A DNA stretch of 13,320 nucleotides from Clostridia bacterium (GTDB taxonomy: Bacteria; Bacillota; Clostridia; Oscillospirales; Butyricicoccaceae), in contig CAAFJY010000079.1 in the NCBI GenBank assembly GCA_900763355.1, positions 1 through 13,320 on the forward strand. The letters run 5' to 3'. The notes beneath the pieces are model-generated. The model had not been told where the DNA came from. It ran no database searches and worked only from the letters and a program-made list of their open reading frames with translations. Shown one piece after another: positions 6,819-12,558 of this stretch; the first letter of the stretch is position 1, and each line of letters opens with the position of its first letter. A program made the position numbers and the translations under genes.

Positions 6819-7265
6819 TCAGCGGGCGCTCTGCATTTTCCGGGTCTGGGCCACGGCCAAAGCGTCGCAGCGGTTGTTATACGCATTGTCGGCGTGGCCC
6901 TTCACCCAGTGAAAGGTCACGTCGTGGCGGCTCAGCTGGGCGTCCAGGGCCTCCCACAGCTCCCGGTTGAGGACCGGGGACTTGTCGGCCTTTTTCCAGC
7001 CGCGCTTTTTCCAGTTGACCAGCCAGTGCTGGTTGATGGCGTTGGCGATGTATTGGCTGTCGGTATAGAGCGCCACCCGGCAGGGCTCCTTGAGGGCCTC
7101 CAGCCCCCGGATGGCGGCGGTGAGCTCCATGCGGTTGTTGGTGGTCTCCCGCTCCCCGCCGGAGAGCTCCTTTTCCAGCCCCCGGAAGCGCAGGATGGCC
7201 CCCCAGCCCCCGGGGCCGGGGTTGCCGCTGCAGCTGCCGTCGGTATACAGTTCAACTTCTTTCAT
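6819..7265 (-). CDS. rnhA: Ribonuclease HI (148 aa)
   Basis: RNase HI cleaves the RNA strand of RNA:DNA hybrids (R-loops, primers). All four metal-binding acids are present: D9 (YTDGSC), E47 (NNRMEL), D69 (YTDSQY) and D134 (RCDALA), plus the loop H124 in WVKGHA. The basic protrusion WKKRGWKKADK (85-95) is present as in E. coli RnhA, and length and spacing match that enzyme almost exactly (155 aa). The start codon lies inside the 3' end of hxlR with a 14-bp overlap and is preceded by AAGGAG within hxlR, so the two are translationally coupled. Pairing with hxlR and phzF looks like operon convenience rather than a shared pathway. Confidence 0.97.
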   Translation of the reverse strand: MKEVELYTDGSCSGNPGPGGWGAILRFRGLEKELSGGERETTNNRMELTAAIRGLEALKEPCRVALYTDSQYIANAINQHWLVNWKKRGWKKADKSPVLNRELWEALDAQLSRHDVTFHWVKGHADNAYNNRCDALAVAQTRKMQSAR

Positions 7266-7617
7266 GTTCGGTCTCCTTCATTCGCCCTTCGGCCCAGGCG
7301 GAAAGGGCATCCAAAATGGGGATGAGCTCCGCCCCCGCCGGGGTGATGGCGTATTCCACCCGGATGGGGACCTCCAGATACTCTGTCCGCCGCACCAGCC
7401 CCGCTCCCTCCAGCTCACGGAGGGCCGAGGCCAGAACGGTGTTGGACACCCCGTCCATCCGCCGGCGGAGGGCATTGTACCGCAGAGGGCCGGAGGCCCC
7501 CAGGGCGCAGAGGATCTGGGTCTTCCATTTGCCGCCCACCGTCTCCATGGCATAATGGAGCGGGCATTGTTCCAGGCAGGGGCAGTCATAGGTGTGGACA
7601 TGACCGGTCTGTTCCAT
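7252..7617 (-). CDS. HxlR-family winged-helix transcriptional regulator (121 aa)
   Basis: The HxlR/DUF24 signature is clear: EQCPLHYAMETVGGKWKTQIL (the CP...GGKW block), RYNALRRRMDGVSNTVLASALRELEGAGLVRR (wHTH), and PIRVEYAITPAGAELIPIL (wing and dimer helix). The N-terminus carries C12, C14 and C18. C18 is at the position that senses thiol-reactive compounds in YodB-type members, and the extra CPC is notable. AGGAGG lies 8 nt before the ATG. It is the first gene of the operon with rnhA and phzF, and it points away from a LysE-type exporter gene. HxlR proteins usually repress their own and adjacent genes in response to quinones, aldehydes or other electrophiles, so control of the exporter is the obvious inference; the inducer is unknown. 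Confidence 0.93.
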   Translation of the reverse strand: MEQTGHVHTYDCPCLEQCPLHYAMETVGGKWKTQILCALGASGPLRYNALRRRMDGVSNTVLASALRELEGAGLVRRTEYLEVPIRVEYAITPAGAELIPILDALSAWAEGRMKETEHERS

Positions 7618-7632
7618 GTTGCATCCTCCTGA

Positions 7633-7654
7633 CCAGGTATGGAAAAACTGCGTA
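7633..7654 (+). repeat. Direct repeat copy 1, candidate HxlR operator
   Basis: CCAGGTATGGAAAA, extended to GTA and matching the copy at 7689-7709 in 12 of the first 14 bases. It lies in the hxlR leader and abuts the -35 of the predicted lysE promoter. Confidence 0.5.
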
Positions 7655-7655
7655 C

Positions 7656-7684
7656 TTGCGCCAGGTCCGGCGCTGTGCTAATAT
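7656..7684 (+). promoter_or_regulatory. Candidate promoter of the LysE-type exporter gene
   Basis: TTGCGC (7656-7661), a 17-bp spacer and TAATAT (7679-7684) with an extended -10 TG (7676-7677). The -35 is poor, but the extended -10 can compensate. The start would be near 7691, about 60 nt before the ATG. Confidence 0.5.
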
Positions 7685-7711
7685 TGTACCAGATACGGAA
7701 AACGGAGTAAA
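7683..7711 (-). promoter_or_regulatory. Promoter of the hxlR-rnhA-phzF operon
   Basis: On the minus strand TTTACT (7711-7706), a 17-bp spacer and TACAAT (7688-7683) with an extended -10 TG. The -10 overlaps that of the opposing lysE promoter, so only one polymerase can bind at a time. Confidence 0.72.
7689..7709 (+). repeat. Direct repeat copy 2, candidate HxlR operator
   Basis: CCAGATACGGAAAAC followed by GGAGTA. It fills the spacer of the hxlR promoter and the early transcribed part of the lysE unit, 56 bp from copy 1 in the same orientation. TAC and GTA at its ends give weak dyad symmetry. Confidence 0.5.
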
Positions 7712-7751
7712 TCCTTTTTTGTGAATTTTCGAGAGAAAAGGAGCGGGAACC

Positions 7752-8366
7752 ATGCCCACCTATCTTCGCGGTCTGCTCATGGGGCTGGCCTATGTGGCCC
7801 CCATCGGCACGCAGAATCTCTTTGTCATCCAGTCCGCCATGCACGAGACCCGGAAGCGCTCGCTGCTGACGGCCCTCATCGTTATCTTTTTTGATGTAAG
7901 CCTGTCTCTCGCGTGCTTTTTCGGCATCGGGGCGCTCATGGAGCGATTTCCCCTTTTGCAGCAGAGCATTCTCCTGATCGGCAGCCTGATCGTTCTTTGG
8001 ATCGGCTTTTCCCTGGTGCGCAGCCGGGAGACCTCGCTCGATACCAAAGCGCACACCTCCGCCTCCTGGCTCAAAACGGCGGGGCAGATCTGCGTGGTCA
8101 CCTGGTTCAACCCCCAGGCGATTTTGGACGGGACCATGCTCCTGGGGGCCTCCCGGGCCACCCTGGCGGCGGGACAGACGCTGCCCTTTGTGCTGGGGTT
8201 CACCTCCGCCTCGTGGATCTGGTTTCTGGGGCTGACGCTGGTGCTGTCCTTCCTCCACGGGAAGCTGTCGGACAAGGTCCTGCTGTGGATCAACCGGGTG
8301 TGCGGCGCGGTCATCCTCTTCTATGGGGCGCGGCTGCTGTGGCGGTTCATCCAGGGAATTCTTTGA
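7752..8366 (+). CDS. LysE/RhtB-family amino-acid exporter (204 aa)
   Basis: This is a small integral membrane exporter of the LysE superfamily. The family signature near the N-terminus is present (LAYVAPIGTQNLFVIQSAM, the P-x-G-x-Q-N motif), as is the second conserved segment WFNPQAILDG at about residues 118-127 after the central loop. About six hydrophobic segments are visible: roughly 5-25, 38-60, 68-88, 108-125, 140-165 and 178-198. Length is normal (about 200-210 aa). AAAGGAG lies 9 nt before the ATG. Family members export basic amino acids or other metabolites, and the GTQN form is nearer LysE/ArgO than RhtB; the substrate here is not known. Instead of the usual LysR-type LysG gene, the gene read away from it encodes an HxlR regulator. 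Confidence 0.92.
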   Translation: MPTYLRGLLMGLAYVAPIGTQNLFVIQSAMHETRKRSLLTALIVIFFDVSLSLACFFGIGALMERFPLLQQSILLIGSLIVLWIGFSLVRSRETSLDTKAHTSASWLKTAGQICVVTWFNPQAILDGTMLLGASRATLAAGQTLPFVLGFTSASWIWFLGLTLVLSFLHGKLSDKVLLWINRVCGAVILFYGARLLWRFIQGIL

Positions 8367-8386
8367 AAAACGCCTTCTTTTCCGAA

Positions 8387-8426
8387 AAAACCGGCGCCGG
8401 GGAAATTTTTCCCCGGCGCCGGTTTT
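8387..8426. terminator. Bidirectional terminator between lysE-type gene and aspS
   Basis: AAAACCGGCGCCGGGG (8387-8402) pairs with CCCCGGCGCCGGTTTT (8411-8426) around an AAATTTTT centre. The flanking A and T runs make it active for the genes ending at 8366 (+) and 8447 (-). Confidence 0.93.
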
Positions 8427-8446
8427 CTTATTCTTCTTTGGGCGGA

Positions 8447-10225
8447 TCATTCCTCCACGTCGCCCACCACGGCGATGTGGAGCTCGTCCAGCTGCTTCTG
8501 GGTCACGGTGGAGGGGGCGCTCATCATGATATCCTGAGCGTTTTTGTTCATGGGGAAGGGGATGATCTCCCGGATGGAATCCTCTGCGGCCAGGAGCATG
8601 ACGATGCGGTCGATGCCCGGAGCGATGCCCGCATGGGGGGGCGCGCCATAGGTGAAGGCATTGTACATGGCGGGGAACTTGGACTTGACGTCCTCCTCCC
8701 CCAGGCCCACCAGCTCAAAGGCCCGGAGCATGATCTCGGGATCGTGGTTCCGCACGGCGCCGGAGGACAGCTCCACGCCGTTGACCACCAGGTCATATTG
8801 GTCGGCGGTAATGGTCAGGGGATCGATCTCCCCGCGATGGGCCTTTTCCAGCACCTCCAGCCCGCCGGAGGGCATGGAGAAGGGGTTGTGGCAGAACTCC
8901 AGCTGGCCGGATTCCTCCCCGATCTCGTACATGGGGAAGTCCACGATCCAGCAGAACTCATATTTTTCCTTGTCCATGTGCTGGGGGCAGAGAGCGCCCA
9001 GTTTGTTGCGCAAAACGCCGGCGGTCTTCTGAGCCGCCAGCTTTTTCCCGGCGGTGAGACCCACGAAGCACCCAGGCCGGAGATTCAGAGCGGACACCAG
9101 CTGCTCCTTGAGGGGGGAGACGAACTTGGCGATGCCGCCCACGATCTCGCCGTTTTCGTCATATCGGAACCAATAAGCCTTGTTGCCGGACTGGACCTCC
9201 ACGTCATTGCACAGAGCGTCGATCTGCTTGCGGGTGGCGGTGAAGTCGGTGACCACCACGGCCTTGACCACCTGATTTTCAAAGGGGCCGAAGCCGCAGC
9301 CGGAAAGCAGCCCGGTGGCGTCCTGCACCGTCAGGTCGATGCGCAGGTCGGGCTTGTCGGAGCCATAGGTCTCCATGGCGTCGTTGAAGGCGATGCGGCG
9401 GAAGGGGGCGCTGGAAGCCACGTTATAGGTGCCGTATTTGGCGAAGATGGGGGGGAAGACATCCTCGATCACCGAGAAAACATCCTCCTGGGTGGCGAAG
9501 GCCATCTCCATATCCAGCTGATAGAACTCTCCGGGAGAGCGGTCACCCCGGGCGTCCTCGTCCCGGAAGCAGGGGGCGATCTGGAAATACCGGTCAAAGC
9601 CGGAGGCCATCAGCAGCTGCTTGAACTGCTGGGGCGCCTGGGGCAGGGCATAGAACTTCCCGGGGTGCTTGCGGGAGGGGACCAGATAGTCCCGGGCCCC
9701 CTCGGGAGAGGAAGCGGTGAGGATGGGGGTGGTGATCTCCAAAAAGTCGTGATCCATCATGGCCTTGCGGATGGCGGCCACCACACTGCACCGGAGGAGG
9801 ATATTCTTTTTCACCGCGGGGTTGCGCAGATCCAGATAGCGGTATTTCAGCCGCTGGGTCTCGTCGGCCTCCCGGCTGCGGTTGATCTCAAAGGGGAGCT
9901 CGTTGCGGCGGCAGCGGCCCAGGATCTTCAGCTCGGCGGGGACGACCTCGATGTCCCCGGTGGGCTGCTTGGGGTTCTTGCTGGAGCGCTCCCGCACGAT
10001 GCCGGTGACCTGGATGGTGGTCTCCTTGTTGATGTCCCGCAGCTGGCTCAGCAGCGCCGGATCCTCGGCCACCAGCTGGGTGGTGCCGTAAAAGTCCCGC
10101 AGCACCACAAAGGCCAGGCTCCCGGAAACAAACCGGACATTTTCCATAAAGCCCGCCAGGGTGACGGTCTGTCCCACGTGCTCCAGACGGAGCTCGCCAC
10201 AGGTGTGGGTCCTGGATTGCATCAT
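8447..10225 (-). CDS. aspS: Aspartyl-tRNA synthetase (592 aa)
   Basis: This class IIb synthetase charges tRNA-Asp. An N-terminal OB-fold anticodon domain (about 1-110) is followed by the catalytic core: motif 1 region with LEITTPILTASSPEGARDYL, the flipping-loop/Asp pocket PQAPQQFKQLLM, motif 2 CFRDEDARGDRSPGEFYQLD (about residue 218), a bacterial-type GAD insertion (about 270-410), and motif 3 GIAPGIDRIVM near the C-terminus. Length fits bacterial AspRS (about 590). The ATG at 10225 is preferred over the GTG at 10234 because ATAGGAG sits 8 nt before it. It is the second gene after hisS, separated by 68 nt with no terminator, so it shares the T-box. The N-terminal strand motif departs from the common RRRDHGG form, suggesting a divergent AspRS clade. 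Confidence 0.96.
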   Translation of the reverse strand: MMQSRTHTCGELRLEHVGQTVTLAGFMENVRFVSGSLAFVVLRDFYGTTQLVAEDPALLSQLRDINKETTIQVTGIVRERSSKNPKQPTGDIEVVPAELKILGRCRRNELPFEINRSREADETQRLKYRYLDLRNPAVKKNILLRCSVVAAIRKAMMDHDFLEITTPILTASSPEGARDYLVPSRKHPGKFYALPQAPQQFKQLLMASGFDRYFQIAPCFRDEDARGDRSPGEFYQLDMEMAFATQEDVFSVIEDVFPPIFAKYGTYNVASSAPFRRIAFNDAMETYGSDKPDLRIDLTVQDATGLLSGCGFGPFENQVVKAVVVTDFTATRKQIDALCNDVEVQSGNKAYWFRYDENGEIVGGIAKFVSPLKEQLVSALNLRPGCFVGLTAGKKLAAQKTAGVLRNKLGALCPQHMDKEKYEFCWIVDFPMYEIGEESGQLEFCHNPFSMPSGGLEVLEKAHRGEIDPLTITADQYDLVVNGVELSSGAVRNHDPEIMLRAFELVGLGEEDVKSKFPAMYNAFTYGAPPHAGIAPGIDRIVMLLAAEDSIREIIPFPMNKNAQDIMMSAPSTVTQKQLDELHIAVVGDVEE

Positions 10226-10293
10226 AATTTCCACTCCTATTCGTGATAATTCTTAATAATATTCCAAATAGTATTGATTTCGCCGAAAAAAGC

Positions 10294-11652
10294 TCAGTTT
10301 TCCTCAATGAGCTCGCCGCCGGCCCGGGCGGCCAGGGCTTCCCTGAGTTGAGGGATGAGTTCCGCCAGAGGAAGGGTCTTCTGCTCCCCGGCGGCCATAT
10401 CCTTGCAGCTGACCAGGCCCTGGGCGATCTCGTCCTCGCCCAGGAGGAGGACATAGGGCACCCCCAGCTTCCCGGCATAGGCCATGCGGGCCTTGAACTT
10501 TTTCTGTTCGGTATAGAGCTGGGTGCGGATGCCCGCGTCCCGCAGGGCGGTGGCCGTGTGGATGGCGGGAGCCAAGTCATCGGTCATGGGGATGACCAGC
10601 ACGTCGGCAGGGGCGGTGACCATCTGGTCACTGAGCATCCCCTGCTCCTCCAGCACATAGAACAGGCGGGTCACACCGATGGAAATGCCAACGCCGGGGA
10701 GCTTTTTGTCGGTGTAGTATTCCGCCAGGCTGTCGTAGCGCCCGCCGGAGCAGATGGAGCCGATCTCGGGATGGCGGTTCATTCGGGTTTCGTAAACCGT
10801 CCCGGTGTAATAATCCAGCCCCCGGGCGATGGTGAGGTCCACGGAGAAGTTTTTCTCCGGGACGCCGAAGGCCGCGAGGTATTTCACCACGGCCCCCAGC
10901 TCGTCCAGCCCGGCGTCAAAGATCTCGTCCTTACCGCGATAGGCGCTGAGCTGCGCCAGGACAGAAGCGTTGTCTCCCTGGATGGCCATGAAGTCCAAAA
11001 TGGCCTGGGCCTGCTCCCCGGTGAGGGCCAGGTCCTCGGTCAAAATCCCCCGGACCTTGTCGGGGCCGATCTTTTCCAGCTTGTCGGCGGTGCGCATGAT
11101 GTCCCCGGCCTTGTCCGACAGGCCCTGCATGGCATAAAAGCCATTGAGGATCTTGCGGTTATTGACCCGGATGGTGAAATCCCGCAGACCCAGAGCGGTG
11201 AAGGTGCGGTAGATGACCGAGGGGATCTCGGCCTCGTTGGCGATGTCCAGCTGACCGTCGCCGATGATGTCGATGTCCGCCTGGTAAAACTCCCGGAAGC
11301 GGCCCCGCTGGGCCCGCTCCCCGCGATAGACCTTCCCGATCTGGAAGCGGCGGAAGGGGAAGGACAGCTCGTTGTAATGCAGCGCCACATATTTCGCCAG
11401 GGGGACCGTCAGATCAAAGCGCAGGGCCAGGTCGCTGTCCCCCTTTTCAAAGCGGTAGATCTGCTTTTCGGTCTCGCCGCCGCCCTTGGCCAGCAGAACC
11501 TCCGCCGATTCGATCACCGGCGTGTCCAGCGGGGTAAAGCCATAAAGGCTGTAATTCTCCCGCAGCACCTGTAAAAAGCGCTCCATCTGCATCTGCCGCT
11601 GGGGCAGAAGCTCCATAAAGCCCGACAGGGTGCGGGGCTTGATCTTCTCCAT
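10294..11652 (-). CDS. hisS: Histidyl-tRNA synthetase (452 aa)
   Basis: This class IIa synthetase charges tRNA-His. The HisRS signatures are in order: motif 1 region GFTPLDTPVIES, RFDLTVPLAKYVA, motif 2 KVYRGERAQRGRFREFYQADIDI (about 107-129), the histidine-specific loops LARGLDYYTGTVYE and SICSGGRYDSLAEYY, motif 3 GISIGVTRLF, and a C-terminal anticodon-binding alpha/beta domain from about residue 355 (DVLVIPMTDD...). Length is typical for HisRS (about 420-460 aa). AAAGGAA precedes the ATG. The gene is led by a T-box riboswitch and followed by aspS. HisZ, the catalytically dead paralogue, is excluded because the HisA and HisB motifs are intact. Confidence 0.97.
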   Translation of the reverse strand: MEKIKPRTLSGFMELLPQRQMQMERFLQVLRENYSLYGFTPLDTPVIESAEVLLAKGGGETEKQIYRFEKGDSDLALRFDLTVPLAKYVALHYNELSFPFRRFQIGKVYRGERAQRGRFREFYQADIDIIGDGQLDIANEAEIPSVIYRTFTALGLRDFTIRVNNRKILNGFYAMQGLSDKAGDIMRTADKLEKIGPDKVRGILTEDLALTGEQAQAILDFMAIQGDNASVLAQLSAYRGKDEIFDAGLDELGAVVKYLAAFGVPEKNFSVDLTIARGLDYYTGTVYETRMNRHPEIGSICSGGRYDSLAEYYTDKKLPGVGISIGVTRLFYVLEEQGMLSDQMVTAPADVLVIPMTDDLAPAIHTATALRDAGIRTQLYTEQKKFKARMAYAGKLGVPYVLLLGEDEIAQGLVSCKDMAAGEQKTLPLAELIPQLREALAARAGGELIEEN

Positions 11653-11755
11653 AGTTCCGATTCCTTTCTGTATTCACAATAAATTATATTTTGCTTTGTA
11701 TTGATTTTGGCGGGTTTCGGGGTTTTTCGGGGAAAAACACGGGGTTTTGAGAAAT

Positions 11756-12013
11756 AAAAAAAGGCTCCCGTCCCCTCCAATGGGACGAGAGCATCCTTGC
11801 TCCGTGGTGCCACCCATGTTCAGCGCACCGGAGGCCGGGCGCCCTCTTGTGCCCCAGGTCGGCGGGGCCCGCCGCGATTTCGGCGCACAAGCGCCTTATA
11901 CGCCCGCTGGTAGAGCTGTCTTTGGCACGGTCCGTTGCCGGGACGCTTTCAGCCGGGGCGTCCCTCTCTGGCGGCAGGTGCGTGTGCCTACTCCTGCTCC
12001 GTCTTCGCGGAAT
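11756..12013 (-). promoter_or_regulatory. T-box riboswitch controlling hisS-aspS, predicted specificity tRNA-Asp
   Basis: All parts of a T-box leader can be read on the minus strand. Stem I starts with GGAGC (12000-11996), loop AGGAGTA and GGCAC (11988-11984), pairing with GTGCC (11928-11924) and GCTC (11916-11913). The specifier loop facing AGGAGTA is AAAGACA, giving the codon GAC (11920-11918, Asp). A distal stem I loop CAGAGAGG (11970-11963) is present. The T-box proper is GGGTGGCACCACGGAG (11815-11800), whose UGGC (11812-11809) pairs with the tRNA end GCCA. The terminator is GCTCTCGTCCC (11792-11782) with GGGACGGGAGC (11774-11764) and a run of T (11762-11756). Uncharged tRNA-Asp should favour the antiterminator and allow transcription into hisS about 100 nt further on. 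The exact 5' end is inferred from the promoter. Confidence 0.93.
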
Positions 12014-12019
12014 ATGGAT

Positions 12020-12048
12020 ATTATGGCATTCCCCGCGGGGAAAGTCAA
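12020..12048 (-). promoter_or_regulatory. Promoter of the hisS-aspS operon
   Basis: On the minus strand TTGACT (12048-12043), a 17-bp spacer and CATAAT (12025-12020) with an extended -10 TG. The spacer contains a perfect 14-bp palindrome, TTCCCCGCGGGGAA (12029-12042). The start is predicted near 12013, 62 bp beyond the end of the upstream gene. Confidence 0.8.
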
Positions 12049-12074
12049 TGGGGTGGGGAGAAAAATCCGTTCCC

Positions 12075-12482
12075 TCAGAACGTGGCCTTGGGGTCGATCT
12101 CCCGCCAGGCCAGGTCGCCCCGCGCGAGGCCCTGGATCAGGACCTCGGCAGTGGCGACGTTGGTGGCCACGGGGATGCAGTTTTGGTCACAGGAACGCAG
12201 GAGGTCGTTGATCTGGGTGTCATTCTGATATTTTTCCATGGGGTCGCGGAACATGAGCACCAGATCGATCTCGTTGTACGCGACCCGGGCGGCGACCTGC
12301 TGCTCGCCCCCGGTGGAGCCGGGCAGGAGGCAGTCGATCTTGAGTCCGGTGGCGTCAATGATCATTTTTCCCGTGGTGGCGGTGGCGCAGAGATTGTGCT
12401 TGGCCAACAGTCCGCAGTAAGCGATGCAGAATTGGACCATCAGCTCTTTTTTCCGGTTCTGTGCGATGATCGCGATGTTCAT
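12075..12482 (-). CDS. Methylglyoxal synthase-fold protein with altered active site (135 aa)
   Basis: The protein aligns without gaps to E. coli methylglyoxal synthase (offset 11), which converts dihydroxyacetone phosphate to methylglyoxal. The fold and much of the phosphate site are kept: K12, TATTG at 34-38, G55, FRDP with D80 (Asp91), and IPVATNVATAE. The catalytic residues are not: His19 is Q8, Asp20 is N9, the catalytic base Asp71 is E60 (GGEQQ), His98 is N87 and Asp101 is Q90. It may therefore bind a phosphorylated ligand without making methylglyoxal. The ATG at 12482 is preferred to the one at 12488 because AGGAGGAA lies at proper spacing only for the former. It lies 76 nt downstream of a MinD-like gene and was probably transcribed with it. 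Automated annotation would call it mgsA; activity is doubtful. Confidence 0.85.
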   Translation of the reverse strand: MNIAIIAQNRKKELMVQFCIAYCGLLAKHNLCATATTGKMIIDATGLKIDCLLPGSTGGEQQVAARVAYNEIDLVLMFRDPMEKYQNDTQINDLLRSCDQNCIPVATNVATAEVLIQGLARGDLAWREIDPKATF

Positions 12483-12513
12483 GGGCATTTCCTCCTGTTA
12501 TATCCAAAATGAA

Positions 12514-12528
12514 GGGGGGCGCTCCCCC
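12514..12528 (-). terminator. Short GC hairpin between the minD-like and MGS genes
   Basis: On the minus strand GGGGG-AGCG-CCCCC followed by CTTCATTTT. The stem is strong but short and the T tail poor, so partial termination or an mRNA-processing stem is more likely than a full stop. Confidence 0.3.
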
Positions 12529-12558
12529 TGCAATACGGTGAAAAAACGGCGTGGGCGC

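Noticed and set aside
6800..6886. Longer start for the PhzF-family protein (29 extra residues)
   Set aside because: The extra segment lies inside the rnhA coding end, is unlike the family N-terminus and lacks a ribosome site, whereas the ATG at 6799 has GAGGAGGAG.
7913..10246. Open frame of about 780 codons on the plus strand over lysE-type gene and aspS
   Set aside because: It overlaps the exporter in another frame and then runs antisense to aspS, passing through a strong terminator; it has no recognisable domain.
10226..10293. Separate promoter for aspS in the AT-rich hisS-aspS gap
   Set aside because: Several -10-like strings occur but none pairs with a credible -35 at 16-18 bp.
10243..11574. 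Open frame of about 440 codons antisense to hisS
   Set aside because: Shadow of hisS, whose motifs are complete on the minus strand; no domain or ribosome site.
11747..12512. Several plus-strand open frames of 100-220 codons across the T-box and MGS region
   Set aside because: They lie antisense to a fully formed T-box leader and a recognisable MGS gene; their translations have no homology-like pattern.
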